This document shows, in pieces, positions 46,788-49,948 of a stretch of DNA of 49,948 bases. Origin of the DNA: Clostridiales bacterium (lineage in GTDB: Bacteria; Bacillota; Clostridia; Oscillospirales; Oscillospiraceae). Position numbers and translations under genes: made by a program. The notes beneath the pieces are model-generated. The model saw only the letters and a list, made by a program, of their open reading frames with translations. It did not search any database and was not told the origin of the DNA. Where the stretch lies: positions 9,669 to 59,616 of the forward strand of contig DQIA01000033.1 in NCBI GenBank assembly GCA_003525905.1. Direction: 5' to 3'. Every line of letters starts with the position of its first letter. Within the stretch, counting starts at the first letter, position 1.

Positions 46788-49064
46788 ATGAAACCTACCA
46801 TCTGCAGCCGATGCAAGAAGAACATCGCTGTGATTTTTATTACGAAGGTCGAAAACGGCGTGAGCACGAACGAGGGCCTGTGCCTGAAGTGCGCCCGCGA
46901 GCTGAAGATCAAGCAGGTCGACGACATCGTCGAGCGCATGGGCATCACGGATGAGGATCTGGACAATCTCAACGGCGAGATGATGGCCATGATGCAGCCG
47001 GAGCCGGACGAGACCGACGAGGACGACATCGGCAGCCGCACGGCGACATTCCCGCACATGAACCGCCTGTTCGGCAATCAGGGTGAGGTCGCCCCGCGCG
47101 AGGAGCCGAAGGAGACGCAGAACGGCAAGACGGAAAAGCCCAAGGTGAAGAAACACAAGTTCCTCGATACCTACTGCCTGAGCCTCACGGGCCGTGCCCG
47201 CGCCGGTGAGCTGGACAAGGTCGTCGGCCGCGAGGTCGAAACGGAGCGCGTCGTGCAGATCCTCAACCGCCGTCAGAAGAACAATCCCTGCCTCATCGGT
47301 GAGCCGGGCGTCGGCAAGACGGCCATCGCCGAGGGTCTGGCGCAGCGCATCGTCGCGGGCGATGTCCCGTTCAAGCTGCGCGACAAAGAGGTCTATCTGC
47401 TCGACTTGACGTCGCTCGTCGCCGGAACGCAGTTCCGTGGCCAGTTTGAGAGCCGCATGAAGAGCCTCATCGCCGAGATTAAGGCCTGCGGCAACATCAT
47501 TCTTGTCATCGATGAGGTTCACAACCTTGTCGGCGCGGGCGATGCCGAAGGCTCCATGAACGCCGCCAATATTCTGAAGCCTGCGCTGTCGCGCGGCGAA
47601 ATTCAGGTCATCGGCGCAACGACGTTTGCCGAATACCGCAAATACATCGAAAAGGACTCCGCGCTCGAGCGCCGCTTCCAGCCTGTCACAGTCAATGAGC
47701 CGTCGCTGGAGGAGGCCGTCGCCATCCTGCGCGGCGTGGCGCATTACTATGAAGTGTTCCACGGCGTGACCATCCCGCCCGAAATGGCGCGGCAGGCCGT
47801 CGTGCTCTCCGAGCGCTATATCACGGACCGCTTCCTGCCGGACAAGGCCATCGACCTGCTTGATGAGGCTTGCTCCGATCTGAACCTGCACAGCAAGGAG
47901 ATCTCCGATCTGGCCGAAAAGCGCAAGGAGCGCGACGACTACCAGCTTGAGATCAAGATGCTGACGGAGGACACGGAACAGCAGGACAATTTCGAGCGTC
48001 TGGCCAAGCTGCGCAGCAACGTCTGCCGCCTCGACGCCGAGATCGCCGAGCTGGAGGCGAAGCCCGCGCCTGTCCTGACCATGGAGAACCTTGCGCGCAT
48101 CATCGAGCTTTGGACGAAAATTCCCGCCAGTAAAATTCGCGCGCAGGAATATGCCCAGCTGCGTGAGCTCGAGGACCGGCTGAAGCAGCACATCATCGGA
48201 CAGGACGAGGCCGTCCATGCCGTTGCCGCCGCCATCCGCCGCAACCGCGTCGGCATCGCCGTGAAGAAGCACCCCGTTTCGTTCATCTTTGTCGGCTCGA
48301 CCGGTGTCGGCAAGACGGAGCTGGTCAAGTGCCTCGCAAACGAGCTGTTCGACTCCGTCGATTCGCTCATCCGGCTGGATATGTCGGAATACATGGAGCG
48401 CCACTCCGTCTCGAAGCTCATCGGCTCGCCCCCCGGCTATGTCGGCTATGACGAGGCGGGCCAGCTGACGGAAAAGATCCGCCGCAAGCCCTATTCCGTC
48501 ATTCTGTTCGACGAGCTGGAAAAGGCTCACCCGGACGTGCTGAATATTCTGCTTCAAATTCTGGATGACGGCCGCATCACCGATTCGCAGGGCCGCGTCG
48601 TGAATTTTGAAAACACCGTCATCGTCATGACGTCCAATGCGGGCTCCGACCGGCAGGGCGGCTCCGTCGGCTTCGGCCGCACGGCGACCGAGCAGGGACG
48701 CGACAAGGCCATGAAGGCCCTGTCCGAATTCCTGCGCCCGGAATTTCTCAACCGCGTCGACGAGATCATCTGCTTCAACCGCCTCTCGGAGGAGAACTTC
48801 CGCGGCATCGCCGCCATCATGCTCGGTGAGCTGAAAACTGCCCTTGAAGAGCACGGCGTGGCGCTCCGTTGGGATGAGAGCGTCATCGACTACCTCGTAC
48901 AGAAGTCCTATACCCTGACCTACGGCGCGCGCAACCTGCGCCGCACCATCCAGAAGGACATCGAGGACGTCGTCGCCGAAAAGCTCATCGACAGCTATGA
49001 GAACCCCATCACGGCGATCGGCCTGCAGGCGCAGGACGGCAAGCTGGAGCTGTCCTGCCTGTAA
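46788..49064 (+). CDS. ClpE-like AAA+ unfoldase with an N-terminal zinc finger
   Basis: A 758-residue Clp/Hsp100 ATPase. Instead of the usual Clp N-domain it begins with a McsA/ClpE-type zinc finger (C6, C9, C32, C35) and an acidic linker. AAA-1 has Walker A GEPGVGKT and Walker [12 protein letters not shown] middle coiled-coil region follows ([18 protein letters not shown]). AAA-2 has [23 protein letters not shown] and [13 protein letters not shown]. The VGF loop (GGSVGFGR) in AAA-2 predicts docking to ClpP. The architecture matches ClpE more than ClpC. No CtsR or CIRCE operator is visible upstream. GGGAGGAG precedes the ATG. Confidence 0.9.
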   Translation: MKPTICSRCKKNIAVIFITKVENGVSTNEGLCLKCARELKIKQVDDIVERMGITDEDLDNLNGEMMAMMQPEPDETDEDDIGSRTATFPHMNRLFGNQGEVAPREEPKETQNGKTEKPKVKKHKFLDTYCLSLTGRARAGELDKVVGREVETERVVQILNRRQKNNPCLIGEPGVGKTAIAEGLAQRIVAGDVPFKLRDKEVYLLDLTSLVAGTQFRGQFESRMKSLIAEIKACGNIILVIDEVHNLVGAGDAEGSMNAANILKPALSRGEIQVIGATTFAEYRKYIEKDSALERRFQPVTVNEPSLEEAVAILRGVAHYYEVFHGVTIPPEMARQAVVLSERYITDRFLPDKAIDLLDEACSDLNLHSKEISDLAEKRKERDDYQLEIKMLTEDTEQQDNFERLAKLRSNVCRLDAEIAELEAKPAPVLTMENLARIIELWTKIPASKIRAQEYAQLRELEDRLKQHIIGQDEAVHAVAAAIRRNRVGIAVKKHPVSFIFVGSTGVGKTELVKCLANELFDSVDSLIRLDMSEYMERHSVSKLIGSPPGYVGYDEAGQLTEKIRRKPYSVILFDELEKAHPDVLNILLQILDDGRITDSQGRVVNFENTVIVMTSNAGSDRQGGSVGFGRTATEQGRDKAMKALSEFLRPEFLNRVDEIICFNRLSEENFRGIAAIMLGELKTALEEHGVALRWDESVIDYLVQKSYTLTYGARNLRRTIQKDIEDVVAEKLIDSYENPITAIGLQAQDGKLELSCL

Positions 49065-49085
49065 GCCGCAGAAAGAGAGAACACG

Positions 49086-49874
49086 ATGATCCGCGCAGTT
49101 TTTTTTGATATCGACGGCACGCTGGTCTCGCTGAAGACCAAGCGCTGCCCGGATTCCACAAAGGCGGCCATCCGCGCCCTGCGAGAGAAGGGCATCCGCG
49201 TCTATGTGGCCTCCGGCCGCTCCCGCTTCGAGCTGGAGGAGCAGGAGATGCTCCGCGGCATGACGTTTGACGGCTATCTGACCAACAACGGCCAGATCGT
49301 CTATGACGGCAGCTGGAACCTGCTGCGCACGGTGGCAATGGTTCCGGACGAGGTCCGCGCCCTTGTGGACTACTGTGACGAGCGTTCGCTCCCGCTGTGG
49401 CTCGTCAGCGAGCAGCGCTCGCGCTTCAATTACCATTTCAACGACCGCGTGCCGGTCGTTATGGCAGAGATCCATACGGAGATCCCGGAGCGCTGCGACC
49501 TGCATATCATGCTGCAGGAGCCGGTCGTCAAGGCCGTCATGTTTCTGACGGCGCAGGAGGTCCGCGAAGGCCCGCTGTCGTTTATGCCGCATGCGCGTTC
49601 GACGCAGTGGTTCATCCATGGGCAGGATATCATTCCGGCCGAGGGCGGCAAGCTGCCTGCGATGCGCTTCATGGCTGAGGCGAACGGTTGGACACCGGAC
49701 GAGCTGATGGCCTTCGGCGATTCCGAAAACGACAATGAAATGCTCCGCTATGCGGGTACCGGCGTTGCCATGGGCAATGCGCTCGAGGAGACGAAGGCCG
49801 CCTCTGACTATGTCACGGACGACTGCGACGACGAGGGCGTGGCCCATGCGCTGGCACATTTCGCGCTGATCTGA
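49086..49874 (+). CDS. HAD-superfamily hydrolase, Cof type IIB
   Basis: A 262-residue phosphatase. Motif I is FFDIDGTLVS, motif II VASGR, and motifs III-IV GGKLPAMRFMAE and FGDSENDNEML. The large cap between motifs II and III is the IIB type that usually acts on sugar phosphates or cofactors. The substrate is unknown. It follows the ClpE-like gene by 21 bases with a weak GAGAGA ribosome site. Confidence 0.9.
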   Translation: MIRAVFFDIDGTLVSLKTKRCPDSTKAAIRALREKGIRVYVASGRSRFELEEQEMLRGMTFDGYLTNNGQIVYDGSWNLLRTVAMVPDEVRALVDYCDERSLPLWLVSEQRSRFNYHFNDRVPVVMAEIHTEIPERCDLHIMLQEPVVKAVMFLTAQEVREGPLSFMPHARSTQWFIHGQDIIPAEGGKLPAMRFMAEANGWTPDELMAFGDSENDNEMLRYAGTGVAMGNALEETKAASDYVTDDCDDEGVAHALAHFALI

Positions 49875-49885
49875 GAGAATCGACC

Positions 49886-49948
49886 ATGATGCACCGGAGC
49901 ATCTCAGCATATGCGGTGTATAACGGCCTCGCAGAGTTCGCCGCCCGC
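49886..49948 (+). CDS. Start of an unidentified gene, cut by the window end
   Basis: An ATG eleven bases after the HAD stop opens a frame of 21 codons (MMHRSISAYAVYNGLAEFAA...) that runs to the last base. There is a GAGAGAA upstream. The product cannot be identified from this fragment. Confidence 0.5.
   Translation, partial: MMHRSISAYAVYNGLAEFAAR

Noticed and set aside
46596..49910. A minus-strand open frame of over 1000 codons opposite the ClpE-like and HAD genes
   Set aside because: Antisense shadow of high-GC coding sequence; composition is unnatural and no motif is present.
1..49948. CRISPR array, prophage, insertion sequence or tRNA/rRNA gene
   Set aside because: No evenly spaced direct repeats, phage structural genes, transposase, tRNA cloverleaf or rRNA sequence was seen when reading both strands; a tRNA search by program would be more sensitive.

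Overview
The window is a contiguous piece of a GC-rich Gram-positive chromosome. I place it in the class Clostridia, most likely the Oscillospiraceae (Oscillibacter / Flavonifractor / Dysosmobacter type). This rests on Firmicutes gene orders (tig-clpP-clpX-lon-ysxC, scpA-scpB-ytfJ-dac-rluB, cmk-plsC-ispH/rpsA, ecfA1-ecfA2-ecfT-truA), a T-box leader before valS, a fused IspH-ribosomal protein S1 gene, a spore-associated GerW/YtfJ protein, consensus sigma-A promoters and strong Shine-Dalgarno sites. The placement is inferred from content; no search was run. Nearly all genes are on the + strand; 33.2-38.5 kb is mixed.

Layout. 0-8.7 kb: the 3' part of a phosphohexomutase gene, a valine T-box and valS, then a tightly packed run lepB-rbgA-small ORF-rnhB-yraN-dipeptidase-phosphoesterase. 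8.8-15.3 kb: the protein-quality-control block tig, clpP, clpX, lon, ysxC. 15.3-20.9 kb: scpA, scpB, ytfJ, a D,D-carboxypeptidase, rluB, an RpiR-type regulator and a BaiN/HI0933-like flavoprotein. 21.0-24.4 kb: cmk, plsC and the IspH-S1 fusion. 24.6-33.2 kb: one apparent transcription unit encoding an aconitase-like hydratase, an NADP isocitrate dehydrogenase and a complete citrate lyase with its ligase and prosthetic-group enzymes. 33.2-38.5 kb: an 8-oxoguanine-deaminase-like amidohydrolase, ruvX, two half-size TauE/SafE proteins, a PrsA/SurA-like foldase, a structured RNA-like intergenic region and a DUF1292 protein. 38.7-49.9 kb: a class A penicillin-binding protein, a methyltransferase, the ECF transporter energizing module, truA, a DUF5711-like protein, a ClpE-like ATPase, a HAD phosphatase and the start of one more gene.

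How it works together. Most of the window is housekeeping: translation, ribosome assembly, proteolysis, chromosome segregation, cell wall and lipid synthesis. The most distinctive metabolic block is acn-icd-citDEF-citC-citXG. It has its own promoter and terminator and links 2-oxoglutarate, isocitrate, citrate, and acetate plus oxaloacetate, with no citrate synthase, citrate transporter or two-component regulator beside it. This would suit either internal citrate cleavage or a partial reductive TCA route.

The least explained sequences are non-coding. A pair of homologous MITE-like elements in opposite orientations lies at 6070-6134 and 34701-34847. A second, unrelated structured element abuts the foldase stop codon at 36096-36246. 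A strongly folded RNA candidate lies at about 37950-38110. Among proteins, the penicillin-binding protein with a CxxC...CxxC zinc-ribbon insertion outside the membrane is the most unusual architecture.
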